Shown here piece by piece: positions 1-8,129 of a DNA stretch of 37,773 bases. The translations under genes were made by a program, and so were the position numbers. Source of the DNA: Saprospiraceae bacterium (GTDB lineage Bacteria; Bacteroidota; Bacteroidia; Chitinophagales; Saprospiraceae); the NCBI GenBank assembly GCA_025056735.1, contig JANWVR010000002.1, positions 1-37,773 on the forward strand. The letters are read 5' to 3'. The notes under the pieces were generated by a model that saw only the letters and a list, made by a program, of their open reading frames with translations, ran no database searches and was not told where the DNA came from. The number at the start of each line of letters is the position of its first letter. Within the stretch, counting starts at the first letter, position 1.

Positions 1-792
1 GGTCGTCGGGCCTACTTTGTGCAGCATGTTGTCGTGGTCGTGCCCGCCCAGGATAAGCGGCACGCCGGGCAGCCGGGCAGCCAGTTTGAGGTCGTCCTCG
101 ATGTCCAGATGCGTCAGACCCACCTGGACGTCGCACTGGCCACGCAGGGCTTCGTACATGCGCTGAGCCGCGTCCAACGGGTTTTCGTAGCGCACGTAGG
201 GTTTCTGGTTGACGGTTACCGTTACGCCCCACAGCCCTACGCGCAGGCGCGTGCCGTCGGCGTCGGTAAACTCCACGATTTTATGGTCCGGACAGGCCTC
301 GCGCTGCCCGCCAGGGCGCTGTTTGAAAAAGGGCCCGACGACCGAGTCGCCCTGCACCAGCCGCAGGTTTGTGCCCAACCAGGGGAAGTCAGACTCGTTA
401 ATACGCGCCTGCAAGTCCTCGTAGTCGTAGTCAAATTCGTGGTTGCCAAAGATGACGGCATCTACGCCCAACGTGTTGAGCACGTCCACCATATGCCGCC
501 CGCGGATGCGCTTGCCCTCGTGGCGCAGCGTCGCGATGACGGAAGGGCTGATGAAGTCGCCCACCAATAGAGTATAGGTGTTCGGGTTTTTGGCCTTGAG
601 GCTTTGCCGGATAGCCGCCACGCGCGCCAGCCCGCCCGAGCCATCGGAGAGCGGCGAGATTTCATAGACGTCGTTGAGGTGCAGGAAGACGACTTCGATG
701 ATGCCGTCGTCTTTGCCGCCGCCGGTTTGGGCAGAGCGACAGGAGAAGAGGAGCAACAAGAGGAAGCAGAGAAGAGGCCAGCGCTGTGTCAT
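1..792 (-). CDS. 5'-nucleotidase/metallophosphoesterase-family lipoprotein, partial (C-terminus beyond window)
   Basis: The first 264 residues are visible and the gene runs off the left edge. The ATG at 792 opens a lipoprotein signal peptide: a Leu-rich core ends in the lipobox LFSC (Cys about residue 18), so the product should be a lipid-anchored envelope protein. The calcineurin-like metallophosphoesterase motifs follow in order: LHLNDVYEI, VGDF, FGNHEFDYD and GGHDHDN. These are the dimetal ligands of the UshA/5'-nucleotidase family, which hydrolyses nucleotides or UDP-sugars outside the cytoplasm. The C-terminal substrate domain is not in view, so substrate cannot be told. A near-consensus minus-35-to-minus-7-type box (TACCTTTA, 834-827) lies about 30 nt upstream of the start, and the palindromic repeat array begins right behind it. 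Family assignment is firm; specificity is open. Confidence 0.9.
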   Translation of the reverse strand, partial: MTQRWPLLCFLLLLLFSCRSAQTGGGKDDGIIEVVFLHLNDVYEISPLSDGSGGLARVAAIRQSLKAKNPNTYTLLVGDFISPSVIATLRHEGKRIRGRHMVDVLNTLGVDAVIFGNHEFDYDYEDLQARINESDFPWLGTNLRLVQGDSVVGPFFKQRPGGQREACPDHKIVEFTDADGTRLRVGLWGVTVTVNQKPYVRYENPLDAAQRMYEALRGQCDVQVGLTHLDIEDDLKLAARLPGVPLILGGHDHDNMLHKVGPTT

Positions 793-826
793 GGGTGGTT
801 TTGTGTTGATGTGGTGAAAGATGGGG

Positions 827-834
827 TAAAGGTA
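827..834 (-). promoter_or_regulatory. possible -7 promoter element for the nucleotidase gene
   Basis: On the minus strand this reads TACCTTTA, one mismatch from the Bacteroidota -7 consensus TAnnTTTG. It implies a leader of about 30 nt before the ATG at 792, similar to the leaders implied at 7049, 22498 and 36587. A TTTG/TTG in the first CCAAACTTGTTTGG palindrome lies in the -33 neighbourhood, so the repeat may contribute to the promoter; that is inference. Confidence 0.35.
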
Positions 835-845
835 GGGGGGGGCGC

Positions 846-945
846 CCAAACAAGTTTGGACGGTACTTGGCCAAACAAGTTTGGACGGTACGGGGCCCAA
901 ACAAGTTTGGGCGGTACTTAGCCAAACAAGTTTGGGCGTTACGGG
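846..945. repeat. tandem array of four 25-26 bp palindromic units
   Basis: The 14-bp palindrome CCAAACAAGTTTGG occurs at 846-859, 871-884, 897-910 and 922-935. Each copy is followed by an 11-12 bp tail (CGGTAC plus 4-5 bases; last copy CGTTACGGGG). The arms CCAAAC/GTTTGG are perfect, around a central AA (TT on the other strand). The tail of the fourth unit contains the TAA stop codon of the giant protein (939-941), so the array begins exactly at the end of that gene. Transcribed with that gene, each unit could fold as CCAAA-CUUG-UUUGG, a CUUG-tetraloop hairpin. The same 25-bp unit recurs at 34231-34280. No known element name is claimed. Confidence 0.9.
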
Positions 946-3900
946 GCGATGGTTACATCGCCAGCAAAGGCTTCTTCGACGCCGTCTAAGAAAGCTACCA
1001 CGGCCTGCCATACGTACACGCCCGGCAGGGCGCTTTGGCCACGGAACGAGCCGTCCCAGCCGGCGCTTTCGTCGTTGGGCCTCAGGTTCTGGCCCGAAAA
1101 GACTAAGTTGCCCCAGCGGTCGAACACCTGCAGCGAGCGGATGGAGACGACGGCCTGGTTTCCGTAGAGCGTAAAACGGTCGTTTTGGCCATCGCCGTTA
1201 GGCGAGAAGATGTTGGGCGCGTACAGGAGGCGACGTCGGCTGATGGGCACAAGCACGTGCGCCTCGGCTGGGCAGCCGTCTGCGTCGAGGATGCGCAGGC
1301 GGTATCGCGTGGTGCGCAGCGGGCTGGCCCAGGGCGCCGGGCAGTCGTCGCACGAGAGCCCCTCTGCAGGCGTCCACTGCCAGTCGGCCACCTGGCTGGC
1401 GGGCAGGTTGAGCACAGGCTCTAAGCGAATGGAGTCGCCCAAGTCAACAGGCGCCACAGTGGCGAAGGAAATTTTTGGGAAAAACGGCGGGTCAATGCCT
1501 GCCGTAGCGGAAGCGGTGCAGCCCAGCGCATCGCTGACCACTAAGGTGTAAGCGCCTGGCGCTAAGCCGCTGAATTGGGGCGAAGGGCCAAACGTCTGCC
1601 CGCCGTTGACGGAGTAGCGCAGCGGCGGTTGGCCGCCCGACAGTCCTGTAAAAGCAATGTTGCCCGTGCTGCGGTGGCAATTGGGCTGTTCTATGCGCGG
1701 CACAAAGACAGGCGGCTCGATGGCTGCAACGCGCGCTTCGTCGGAAGCGGTGCAGCCGTTCGAGAGGCGAGTAACCGTCAGCCGATACGTGCCGGGCGAG
1801 CGCGTAGTCGTCTGGGCCGAGGCAGCGTTGCCTGCGAGCGGCCCGCCCTGGACGGCCGTCCACTGGTAGGTCAGCGGGCCGGGCGTGCTGCTCTGGCCGC
1901 TCAGCGCCACCTCAGGCTGCAGGCAGTAGAGCGTCTGGTCAGGGCCGGCATTGGCCTCAGGAGGCGTGCGGTCTTCCTGAACGGTGGTGGCGGCGCTGGC
2001 TGTGCAGCCGTTGGGGCCGTTGGTCAACAGCAAGACGTACACACCTGGCGCGTTTACATTGGGCGTCAGCGTGTTAGCGCCGGAGGCGATGTTGCCGTTT
2101 GCCGTTGTCCATTGCGCCAGCAGCGGCGTCTGGCCTGACGAGGCGGCGGCGTCTATGACCACCGAAAGTCGGTCGCAGGTCAAGGGTAGGGTAGGGGCAA
2201 GGCGGGGCACGGGCGCCACTGTATCGGCAGGCACGATGACCGAAGCCACTGCTGTGCAGCCGTTGGCAGCATCCGTCAGCGTGAGGGCATAGGCGCCCGG
2301 CTGGCCCAAGGTTGGCGTTGGCGTGCCCTGGCCGCTGAGGATCAGCCCGCCCGCCCAGGTAAACGACAACACGCCCTGTCCCGACGAGGCCGAAGCATCG
2401 AGCGCTACCTGCCGCTGCGCGCACGTGATAGCCGCTGGCGCGCTAATGCGGGCCGTCGGCGCGGCTATGTTCTGAGCGACCTGCACCGACTGGCTCGCCG
2501 TACAGCCGTTGAGGGTGTTTTGCACGGTCAGCGCGTAAGTCCCCGGCGCGGCTACGGTGGGCGTCAGCCCTTGAGCGCCGGCAACAATCAGGCCGTTGGC
2601 AGTATTCCATTGGGCGTTCACACTGCCCGCTGGCACGCCCGCCACTGTCGCTTGCAGGATGGCCTGCGGCGCGCTGCACGTCAACACGGGCGGCGCGGCA
2701 ATACCGATCTGCGGCGACTGCTGGTCGGCTGCCACGCTCACCGTGCGCACGCTGGTGCAGCCGGTGCGTCGGTCAGTTACCACGATGGTGTACGCCCCCG
2801 GCCGGTCAACTGCAGCCTGAGCGCTCTGCTGGCCCGAGACGATGTTGCCGTTGAGCGTCTGCCACTCGTACGCATAGGCCGCCGTGTCGGGTGCTGCCCG
2901 CAAGAGCGCGCTTGGCGCCGCGCACGTGAGCAAGGGCGGCGCAGGCGTCTGCAGCGCTGGGGGAGTGATGTCCTGAACGACGGCCCTTTCGGCAGTAGCC
3001 GTGCAGCCGTTTTGCGGGTTGGTAACCGTCAGCACATAGCGGCCGGGCGCATTTACCGCAGGCGCAAAGCTGTTGGACCCGGAAACGATGTTGCCGCCCG
3101 CCACTGCTGCCCAGGCGGCGCTGACCACGCCGGACGGACTGCCGCTGCCCTGCAAAACAATTTGCGTCCGGGCGCACGTCAGGGTGTCGGGCAGGGCAAT
3201 CGAAGCCGTCGGAGCGTTCTGATCGGCCAGCACCCTGACTTGGCTGCTGTCTGAACAGCCGTTGTACGGGTCGGTGGCCGTCATCGTGTATATCCCTGGC
3301 GCATTCACCACGGGTTTGAAAGTGTTGGCGCCGGAAACAATGTTGCCGCCCGCGGCAGCCGTCCATACGACTGTCGGCGGCAAAAAACCAAAAGCAGCGC
3401 CACTCAGCGAAATTTGCTGGTGCAGACAGCTGAGCGTGGTGTCCTTACCGGCCGTAACGAACGGCTTTTGCCAGTTTGCGTTCAGCGAAGTGTGGGCCAC
3501 AGCCGTGCAGCCATTGCGCGTCAGCGTTACCTGCAGCGAGTAATTAGCCGGCTCGATGGCCGTAGGTTGCAGCGTCGTCCAGTTCAGAGTGCCGCTGACG
3601 TCGTTTCGCCACCAATAGAACGTAAAACCGCTATCGGGCTGAACGACGGCCGTCAGGACAATCGCTGGCGCTGTGCAGCTGAGAAAGCCGTGCGGCTGAA
3701 TGCTGACCTTGGGCCGGAGGGTATCCACACCGATGTTGAAAGCGCGCTCAGTCGTGCAACCGTTTTGAGTGTTGGTCAGGAGCAAGCGGTATTCGCCCGC
3801 GCCATTGATCCACACCGCCTCGCTGTCGGGGCGCGTAACAAAGTTGCCGCCCACGGTCGTCCAGGCCATTTGCCAGTGCGGCTGCGGGTTGGTTACCTGC

Positions 3901-6900
3901 AAGACTACTCGATGATAAAAGCATGTAATTTTAGGATGGCTAACAAAAAACGTCGGCTGGGGCGCCTCCTGGTCGGCCGTCAGGCGAACGGTATCGGTGG
4001 AAATACATCCGTTTTGCGGGTCTATTACGCGCAAAACATATGTGCCGGCCTGAACGGCGCCCACTGCGGCGGCATTCGGGCTTCCGGCAAAAGCGCCGTC
4101 TGCCGTTTGCCATTGATACTGGTGCGGCCCTGCCTGGCCAGCATTGGCCGACAGGCTAAACACAGGATGGGCACAGGTGAGCACGCCATCTGGCCCGGCA
4201 TCGGCAGGCGGGCGGATAGTGTCTATGCCAACGGTTACTGAGGCGCTTTGCGAGCAGCCGTTTTGGGTATTGAGCACCGTCAGCGTGTAAAGCCCGGCGG
4301 CGTCCACCGACGGTGTCAGCGTATGGGTATTTCCGATAAAACGCCCGCCATTCGAGGCCGTCCAGGTGTGGGAAAACGCTGGCCCTGAAGAAGATGCGCT
4401 GCCGTCCAAAAGGCGTACGGGCGAGGCGCACGTCAGGCTAAGCGCAGGCGCTAAATGCGCTAAAGGCGCTGCGGTGTCTATGGCGACAAGGACGGTGCGC
4501 ACGGCCGTGCAGCCGTTGTCCACATTGCGTGCTATGAGGGTATAAACGCCGGCTGCGTTGGCCACCGGCGTCAGCGTTTGCTCGCCATGGAGGAGACGGC
4601 CGCCCGCGGAGGCTGTCCATTGATATTGAAAAGTGCCTGCGGCCGGGTTTTGCCCAAACAGCACCACTTCCGTTGTGACGCAGGTCAGCGTGTCGGGCGC
4701 GGCGATATGAATGGGCGGAGCGGCAGTATCCTGTTGGACGACGACCTGATCGGAGGCTGTACAGCCGTTGGCCGGGTTGGTGATGCGCAAGACATAGGTT
4801 CCGGGCGCGCCGACGACGGGAGCGGGCGTGTTTGCGCCACTCAACAGCAGCCCGTTGGCGGTTGTCCAGGCATATTGCAGGCCGGGCGTTGGCGACGAAC
4901 CGTTAGCGTTGAGGCTTACCTGCGTTCGCGCGCAGGTGAGGATGTCGGGAGCATTGGCCACCGCCACGATGACGTCGGCGTCGGCATTCACCTCGACGGA
5001 GGCGATGGCAGTGCATCCGTTTGCTGTGTTGATGACCTGGAGGAAGTACGTCCCCGGCGCATTGACACGCGCCGTCAACAGGGTGTCAGCACTGGTGAAA
5101 TTGCCGCCCGGCGCGGCTGTCCACCGGTAGGCAAAGGCAGGCCCTTCAGAAGAGCCGCTGCCCGAAAGCGTTACTTCCGGCTGCGTACAGGTGAGCAACG
5201 CCGGCGGCTCGACCACAGCAACCGGCGCCGCCGTGTCGGCCACAACGACGACGGTGTCTGTAGCGACGCAGGCGTTCACTGTGTCTATGGCCGTCAGGGT
5301 GTAGCGCCCAGGTCCCAGCGCGCTGATTTCTAACAGCGTCGTGTCGCCGGCTAAGGGGGGCCCATCGAGCACACGCCACACGACGCGCACGGCGCCGCTG
5401 TCTATGCGCCCGCGCAGCCGAAGGGTGTCGGTAGCACAGGTGTATACCGCCGGAGTGTCTATGGAAAACACCGGCAGCGCGCGCCGGTCTTGCACCACCA
5501 CTGTGTCGCGCATCGAGCAGCCGTTGGTCGTGTTGGTTACCTGCAAAATGTACATGCCTGGCGCATTGGCGCGCGCCCGAATGGAGTCGGCGCCAGATAC
5601 GATGCGCCCGCCCTGGAGCGCTGTCCAGGCATAGGTGAAATTAGGCCCGGTAGAGGAGCCATTTCCGCTCAATTGAAACGTATCAGACGTGCAAAAGAAC
5701 GCCGAAATGCTCGCATTGGCCTCTACGACAGGCGGTTCCGTGGCCGCCGTTACCGTTGCCGTCGCCGTCGCCGTGCAGCCCGTCATCGTGTTCGTAACGG
5801 TCAGTGTATAGACGCCCGGCCGGTTCACCCACACCACAGCGCTGTCGGGCTTGGTGGTGAATTGCCCGCCCGGGCCAGCCGACCACTGGTATCGGGCAAA
5901 GGCCGGCTGGTTGGTAAAGCCGCGCAGCTGCACCGAATTGTTTCCGCAGCCCAACGGCGGCGGCGGCGTTATCCAGACCGTCAGCGGGTTGTTGGTGAGG
6001 ATGACGTTGACCGTCGCTGTACGCCTGCACTCGACGAAGCCGTTGTTGAACGTAACCACCAACGTGTATGAGCCGGCTGAATTGACCACCGGCTGCAAGG
6101 TCGTCTCACCTGAAACGATGTTGCCGTTGGCCGTCTCCCAGCGGTACGTGATGTTTGGCCCGGTGGAAGACCCTGTGCCGTTAAGCGTAATCGGGCTGCC
6201 CTCGCACGGGATGACCGAAATGGCCGGCGCCGCCACGGCTTGCAGCTGCACCACATGCACCCGAACCGTGTCCGTTACGGTGCATACAGGCGAAAAGACG
6301 ATATCGTCTATGGCAAAGTCGTTGCCACCCAGCGTAGTGTTTTGATTGACAATACAAATGGTGGCCGACGTGTTGGCGCCGCTGTTCCAGGTGGTGTAAA
6401 AGTTCAGCCAGGTACACGTGGTAGAAGGCGCAGTGAAAATCGGACCGATGGTATTTCCATTGATGGAAAACTGCAGCCGCGCCGGCGAGGAGGGGTGCAG
6501 CGAAGTTACCCAGGCGGAGAACACGTATTGCGTGTTGGGCTGTATCGTTACCGTCTGGCACCAGACGTTCTGGTTGGGCGTGCCCGCGCCGTTGACGGCC
6601 ATCATGTTGCCGCTGCCGGAAGTGTGGTCGCCGCAGGGCGCGAAGCCCGGGTGCGCTGTCTGCGGGTTGGGCAGCACCGCATACGTCCCTTCCGGCACCA
6701 AGTTGGTCGGGCTATACGTGTAGTCGCTGGTAAAGCCAAAGTTGCCGCCTTCAAAATCACCGTTGGTAATCAGGTTGTTATTCAAATTAACAGCCCTTCC
6801 GGTGAGCACGTACGTGGCCGGCCCGTTCACCGTAACCGTGGGGTTAAGGGTGTTGGCGCCCTGCATACCCGTTGTGGGCGACCAGGAAAAATTCAGGTAA

Positions 6901-7049
6901 GGGCCGTAAATGGCGCCGTTCAGCTGGGCCGAGCCGGGCGCCTGACAGAGCCATACGTCTGGCCCGGCATCCACGGTGATGGGGCATTGAGCCGAAAGCG
7001 GGGCACATAGAGAAGAGAGCAGCAACAGCGTGGGTAGCAGTGTTCGCAT
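939..7049 (-). CDS. giant T9SS-exported surface protein with about 18 Ig/PKD-like repeats and a gliding-motility-type (type B) C-terminal domain
   Basis: About 2036 aa. I start at the ATG at 7049, which gives a signal peptide (MRTLLPTLLLLSSL... ending SAQ). An upstream ATG at 7145 is in frame, but the promoter at 7079-7108 would lie inside that extension. Order of parts: a PKD-like module (about 22-95), a jelly-roll carbohydrate-binding-like domain (about 100-255, NLITNGDFEGGNFGF to FAIDDIVF), then about 18 modules of 80-85 aa with the pattern LTC...W......G.Y.L.V.....NGCT. Each module has one Cys near its start and one near its end, so one disulfide each is likely. An SprB-like repeat follows (about 1775-1850), then the C-terminal domain (APNIFSPNGDGQNDRF, VFDRWGNLVF, GWDG, PGVYVWQ) that marks T9SS type B cargo. 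Likely a cell-surface adhesin or gliding-related filament; ligand unknown. Confidence 0.93.
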   Translation of the reverse strand: MRTLLPTLLLLSSLCAPLSAQCPITVDAGPDVWLCQAPGSAQLNGAIYGPYLNFSWSPTTGMQGANTLNPTVTVNGPATYVLTGRAVNLNNNLITNGDFEGGNFGFTSDYTYSPTNLVPEGTYAVLPNPQTAHPGFAPCGDHTSGSGNMMAVNGAGTPNQNVWCQTVTIQPNTQYVFSAWVTSLHPSSPARLQFSINGNTIGPIFTAPSTTCTWLNFYTTWNSGANTSATICIVNQNTTLGGNDFAIDDIVFSPVCTVTDTVRVHVVQLQAVAAPAISVIPCEGSPITLNGTGSSTGPNITYRWETANGNIVSGETTLQPVVNSAGSYTLVVTFNNGFVECRRTATVNVILTNNPLTVWITPPPPLGCGNNSVQLRGFTNQPAFARYQWSAGPGGQFTTKPDSAVVWVNRPGVYTLTVTNTMTGCTATATATVTAATEPPVVEANASISAFFCTSDTFQLSGNGSSTGPNFTYAWTALQGGRIVSGADSIRARANAPGMYILQVTNTTNGCSMRDTVVVQDRRALPVFSIDTPAVYTCATDTLRLRGRIDSGAVRVVWRVLDGPPLAGDTTLLEISALGPGRYTLTAIDTVNACVATDTVVVVADTAAPVAVVEPPALLTCTQPEVTLSGSGSSEGPAFAYRWTAAPGGNFTSADTLLTARVNAPGTYFLQVINTANGCTAIASVEVNADADVIVAVANAPDILTCARTQVSLNANGSSPTPGLQYAWTTANGLLLSGANTPAPVVGAPGTYVLRITNPANGCTASDQVVVQQDTAAPPIHIAAPDTLTCVTTEVVLFGQNPAAGTFQYQWTASAGGRLLHGEQTLTPVANAAGVYTLIARNVDNGCTAVRTVLVAIDTAAPLAHLAPALSLTCASPVRLLDGSASSSGPAFSHTWTASNGGRFIGNTHTLTPSVDAAGLYTLTVLNTQNGCSQSASVTVGIDTIRPPADAGPDGVLTCAHPVFSLSANAGQAGPHQYQWQTADGAFAGSPNAAAVGAVQAGTYVLRVIDPQNGCISTDTVRLTADQEAPQPTFFVSHPKITCFYHRVVLQVTNPQPHWQMAWTTVGGNFVTRPDSEAVWINGAGEYRLLLTNTQNGCTTERAFNIGVDTLRPKVSIQPHGFLSCTAPAIVLTAVVQPDSGFTFYWWRNDVSGTLNWTTLQPTAIEPANYSLQVTLTRNGCTAVAHTSLNANWQKPFVTAGKDTTLSCLHQQISLSGAAFGFLPPTVVWTAAAGGNIVSGANTFKPVVNAPGIYTMTATDPYNGCSDSSQVRVLADQNAPTASIALPDTLTCARTQIVLQGSGSPSGVVSAAWAAVAGGNIVSGSNSFAPAVNAPGRYVLTVTNPQNGCTATAERAVVQDITPPALQTPAPPLLTCAAPSALLRAAPDTAAYAYEWQTLNGNIVSGQQSAQAAVDRPGAYTIVVTDRRTGCTSVRTVSVAADQQSPQIGIAAPPVLTCSAPQAILQATVAGVPAGSVNAQWNTANGLIVAGAQGLTPTVAAPGTYALTVQNTLNGCTASQSVQVAQNIAAPTARISAPAAITCAQRQVALDASASSGQGVLSFTWAGGLILSGQGTPTPTLGQPGAYALTLTDAANGCTAVASVIVPADTVAPVPRLAPTLPLTCDRLSVVIDAAASSGQTPLLAQWTTANGNIASGANTLTPNVNAPGVYVLLLTNGPNGCTASAATTVQEDRTPPEANAGPDQTLYCLQPEVALSGQSSTPGPLTYQWTAVQGGPLAGNAASAQTTTRSPGTYRLTVTRLSNGCTASDEARVAAIEPPVFVPRIEQPNCHRSTGNIAFTGLSGGQPPLRYSVNGGQTFGPSPQFSGLAPGAYTLVVSDALGCTASATAGIDPPFFPKISFATVAPVDLGDSIRLEPVLNLPASQVADWQWTPAEGLSCDDCPAPWASPLRTTRYRLRILDADGCPAEAHVLVPISRRRLLYAPNIFSPNGDGQNDRFTLYGNQAVVSIRSLQVFDRWGNLVFSGQNLRPNDESAGWDGSFRGQSALPGVYVWQAVVAFLDGVEEAFAGDVTIAP

Positions 7050-7078
7050 AAGCACAGAGCAATGGTATGTATCTCTGG

Positions 7079-7108
7079 CAAAGGTAAGAGAAATGACCCG
7101 TGCCCAAA
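7079..7108 (-). promoter_or_regulatory. Bacteroidota-type promoter of the giant surface protein
   Basis: On the minus strand a TTTG (7108-7105) is followed after 18 nt by TACCTTTG (7086-7079). This fits the Bacteroidota -33 TTTG / -7 TAnnTTTG promoter well. Transcription would begin near 7075 and give a leader of about 26 nt before the ATG at 7049, which supports that start over the one at 7145. The -33 TTTG lies in the loop of the inverted repeat at 7100-7116. Confidence 0.7.
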
Positions 7109-7116
7109 CAGGGCAC
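7100..7116. other. inverted repeat GTGCCC-AAACA-GGGCAC over the -33 box (terminator or operator)
   Basis: A perfect 6-bp inverted repeat with a 5-nt loop. It sits 26-42 nt past the stop of the ATP-cone nuclease gene and also straddles the -33 element of the giant-protein promoter. It could end the upstream transcript, bind a regulator, or both. There is no T-run behind it, so a classical intrinsic terminator is not established. Confidence 0.45.
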
Positions 7117-7141
7117 CCACAGTAGGTAGGGTAGGAGAGCC

Positions 7142-7978
7142 TCACCCGCTCAGCGTCTCTGCCTCTGCCAGCACGGTTTTCTGGCGGCTTCCCTGAATGC
7201 CAATAGACGTCAATGCAGCAGGATTTCGCAACAAATCTTGAGCGAGTATCAACCGATGCTCTTCCACCAAAGCACTCTTCTCGCGACGAGTAAGGCTATG
7301 CAGACAGGTCAACGGATGAATGCCTGTGCGGCTGACCCACTCTCGCAAACCATAGCCGCTAGGCGAGTCCCAACCCACTAAGGTCATTCCAACACAGGCG
7401 CCATAGCGCAAGGCATCTTCAGTAAAACGAGTATTGGTAAATATAAAACAGCACATAGAGCGACCTTCCAAAAATAATGCCTTAAAATCGCCCTCCAACA
7501 AATCTTCATACCGCGCCTGAACGTATAAGGCTACTTTGAGATCATTTATGAGCCTCTGGTTGTTTCTAAACTTGCATTCTCCAAATATAATTTTGTTTTT
7601 GTTGTCAGCAATAATATCTACTTCATGGCTAATACAACGGCCATTTCTAACTGTGCCTTTTTCCACGGTAAAACCATCGGCCTCCAGCAGGCGCGCAATG
7701 AACGCCTCGAAGGGATAGCCGGAAGGCCCCAGGGCAAAGAGCGCCTGCTTGAGTGAATAGCGCGAAGCCGCCGTCCGGTTGTAGCGCCGCAGCAGCTGAT
7801 GCGCACGCCGATAAACCTGCTTAGTGGTTGTCATCGAGCGCCAATCCTTTAGGATTTCCTGCACCACAGCATCTGCCTCGTCGGCCGTAGCACCAGCGCG
7901 TTGCAGCGATACGCGCAACTTTGATGGCTCGAAGAGCACCTCCTCACCGGATGCTTTCCGGATGGTTTTATTTAACAT
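7142..7978 (-). CDS. ATP-cone domain fused to Mrr-like PD-(D/E)XK nuclease
   Basis: 278 aa. Residues about 5-85 (KASGEEVLFEPSKLRVSL... through RYNRTAASRYSL) resemble an ATP-cone, the nucleotide-sensing fold best known from ribonucleotide reductases and NrdR. Residues about 90-215 form a restriction-endonuclease-like fold: YPFEAFIARLL, GFTVEKG, then EVDIIA followed by GECKFRN, the D...ExK catalytic pattern of PD-(D/E)XK nucleases of the Mrr type. The last 60 residues (HPLTCLHSLTRREK... LTSIGI) look like a helix-hairpin-helix-type DNA-binding segment. No methyltransferase or helicase partner is adjacent, so it is not an ordinary restriction system. The gene is divergent from the peroxiredoxin. 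Domain calls are from motif reading; a role in defence or DNA maintenance is inference. Confidence 0.8.
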   Translation of the reverse strand: MLNKTIRKASGEEVLFEPSKLRVSLQRAGATADEADAVVQEILKDWRSMTTTKQVYRRAHQLLRRYNRTAASRYSLKQALFALGPSGYPFEAFIARLLEADGFTVEKGTVRNGRCISHEVDIIADNKNKIIFGECKFRNNQRLINDLKVALYVQARYEDLLEGDFKALFLEGRSMCCFIFTNTRFTEDALRYGACVGMTLVGWDSPSGYGLREWVSRTGIHPLTCLHSLTRREKSALVEEHRLILAQDLLRNPAALTSIGIQGSRQKTVLAEAETLSG

Positions 7979-8129
7979 AATATAAATTATTTTTCAAAAA
8001 AACATGGAAAATCTACCGACAAAGGAAGTGAAAAAGTACCGTACAAGCCAGGAAATGGTCTAACCAATGGCAAAGAGTCTGTAAGACCTTTGCGATACAT
8101 TTTTCTACAAAATAAAAGAGGAGTTAATT

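Noticed and set aside
846-945. CRISPR-like regular repeat array
   Set aside because: The step of 25-26 bp leaves only an 11-bp tail that is itself conserved, so there are no unique spacers, and no cas gene is present.
1185-6723. Many plus-strand open frames across the giant gene
   Set aside because: They are antisense shadows of a GC-rich repetitive coding region; the minus-strand product has clear domains throughout.
7050-7145. In-frame N-terminal extension of the giant protein to 7145
   Set aside because: The extension lacks a signal-peptide character and contains the promoter; the ATG at 7049 begins a proper signal peptide.
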